Shown piece by piece: positions 13,065-13,706 of a DNA stretch of 13,706 nt; the first letter of the stretch is position 1, and each line of letters opens with the position of its first letter. The notes below the pieces were generated by a model that did not search any database, was not told the DNA's origin, and saw only the letters and a program-made list of their open reading frames with translations. The DNA comes from Alcanivorax sp. Its GTDB lineage: Bacteria; Pseudomonadota; Gammaproteobacteria; Pseudomonadales; Alcanivoracaceae. The DNA lies in the NCBI GenBank assembly GCA_007135015.1, contig SLJS01000050.1, positions 1-13,706 of the forward strand, given 5' to 3'. The position numbers were made by a program, and so were the translations under genes.

Positions 13065-13706
13065 ATGCCTGAAACCGATTTCCAGCCCATCAGCACCGCG
13101 CGGCTCGACTGGAAGGCCGACACCCCGATTGCCCGGCACTTCGACGACCCGTACTTTTCGCTCGGCCAGGGCCCCGCGGAGACCCGGCATGTCTTCCTGG
13201 ACGGCAACGGCCTGATCGAACGCCTTGCGCGGTTGCCCGACAAGGGCCGCCTCGCCATCGGCGAAACCGGATTCGGCACCGGACTCAACTTTCTGTGCAC
13301 CGCCGAGGCCTTTCTGCGCCTGGCCCCGGACAACTGCCAGCTGGATTACCTTGCGGTGGAGAAGCATCCGCTTACCCTCCGGGACCTGGTCAGGGCCCAG
13401 CAGCCCTGGCCGGACCTCGCCGGGCTCTCGCGGGCCCTGCAACAGCGCTGGCCCGCGCCGGCACCAGGCTTTCACCGGATCACCCTGGCCAACGGCCGTA
13501 TCCGCCTGACCCTGGCCCTGGGCGATGCCGAGACCATGCTCCGCCATTGCCGTAACCCCCGCCACGCCTGGTTCCTGGACGGCTTTGCACCCGCCAGGAA
13601 TCCGGACATGTGGCATCCCGGCCTCTTCCGCGAACTGGCCCGGCTGTCCCTGCCGGGCACCACCGTCGCCACCTACACGGCCGCCGGCGCCGTGCGCCGC
13701 GGTCTC
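13065..13706 (+). CDS. mnmC: MnmC tRNA wobble-uridine modification enzyme, 5' part (214 residues visible)
   Basis: N-terminal methyltransferase (MnmD) domain of the protein that makes mnm5s2U at U34 of several tRNAs from the cmnm5/nm5 forms. Seen are LDW, FDDPYFS and GPAETRHVFLDGNGL at the start, the SAM motif GETGFGTG (66-73) in IGETGFGTGLNFL, VEKHPL (99-103), and LDGFAPARNPDMW with Asp172, equivalent to the catalytic aspartate region of E. coli MnmC. TYTAAGAVRRGL at the cut end is the last conserved block of this domain. Most gammaproteobacterial MnmC proteins are about 650 aa with a FAD oxidase domain; here the gene runs off the window, so whether the fused domain exists cannot be seen. 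The ribosome site is weak; the ATG choice rests on family length. Confidence 0.95.
   Translation, partial: MPETDFQPISTARLDWKADTPIARHFDDPYFSLGQGPAETRHVFLDGNGLIERLARLPDKGRLAIGETGFGTGLNFLCTAEAFLRLAPDNCQLDYLAVEKHPLTLRDLVRAQQPWPDLAGLSRALQQRWPAPAPGFHRITLANGRIRLTLALGDAETMLRHCRNPRHAWFLDGFAPARNPDMWHPGLFRELARLSLPGTTVATYTAAGAVRRGL

Noticed and set aside
1..13706. tRNA, rRNA, riboswitch, toxin-antitoxin or phage genes
   Set aside because: No cloverleaf-like arms, rRNA-like sequence or corresponding protein signatures were seen by eye; a covariance-model search would be needed to exclude small RNAs.

Overview
The window looks like chromosomal DNA of a high-GC gammaproteobacterium. Support comes from a ccmABCDE cytochrome c maturation cluster of the proteobacterial (System I) type, an MnmC start, a DUF1244 protein, a FadJ/FadB-type beta-oxidation protein with its thiolase, REP-like intergenic repeats resembling those of Pseudomonas and its relatives, and an IS3-family end. 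A genus cannot be fixed from the sequence alone. Nearly all of it reads as housekeeping or ordinary accessory DNA with tight gene packing. I see no phage, CRISPR, toxin-antitoxin or defence locus, and no tRNA or rRNA.

Left part (1-4154). The last 26 codons and right inverted repeat of an IS3-family element sit at the edge, followed by about 275 bp of noncoding DNA with G/C-rich palindromes. A small DUF1244 gene (minus) follows. A bidirectional terminator then closes a two-gene minus-strand beta-oxidation operon: thiolase first, then the fused enoyl-CoA hydratase/3-hydroxyacyl-CoA dehydrogenase.

Middle (4155-6510). A 236-bp divergent region leads rightward into a two-gene unit. Its first gene encodes a tandem thioredoxin-fold (GST N-terminal-like) protein whose second domain has lost its cysteines. 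Its second encodes a polytopic ICMT/DUF1295-like membrane methyltransferase relative. A 612-bp gene-free stretch follows, packed with dispersed repeats: two pairs of direct repeats, a long imperfect hairpin and a REP-like element.

Centre-right (6511-10683, minus strand). ccmA-B-C-D-E form a nearly gapless operon with overlapping stop/start codons and GTG starts for ccmA and ccmB. Instead of ccmF-G-H-I, the next gene on the strand is an unrelated MFS transporter with an acidic cytoplasmic tail. CcmABC with CcmD and CcmE make and load holo-CcmE (haem chaperone); the ligation half of the pathway must be encoded elsewhere.

Right part (10684-13706). Divergent from ccmA lies an overlapping DUF4279-CYTH gene pair, the CYTH product keeping the triphosphate-tunnel residues. 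Convergent to it is a small secreted two-cysteine protein of unknown function. Divergent again is an unrecognised outer-membrane-type lipoprotein, followed by the 5' part of mnmC, cut off by the window end. The most interesting leads are the DUF4279-CYTH pair, the tandem thioredoxin-fold/methyltransferase pair, the split ccm locus and the composite repeat region. None is proof of a new system.
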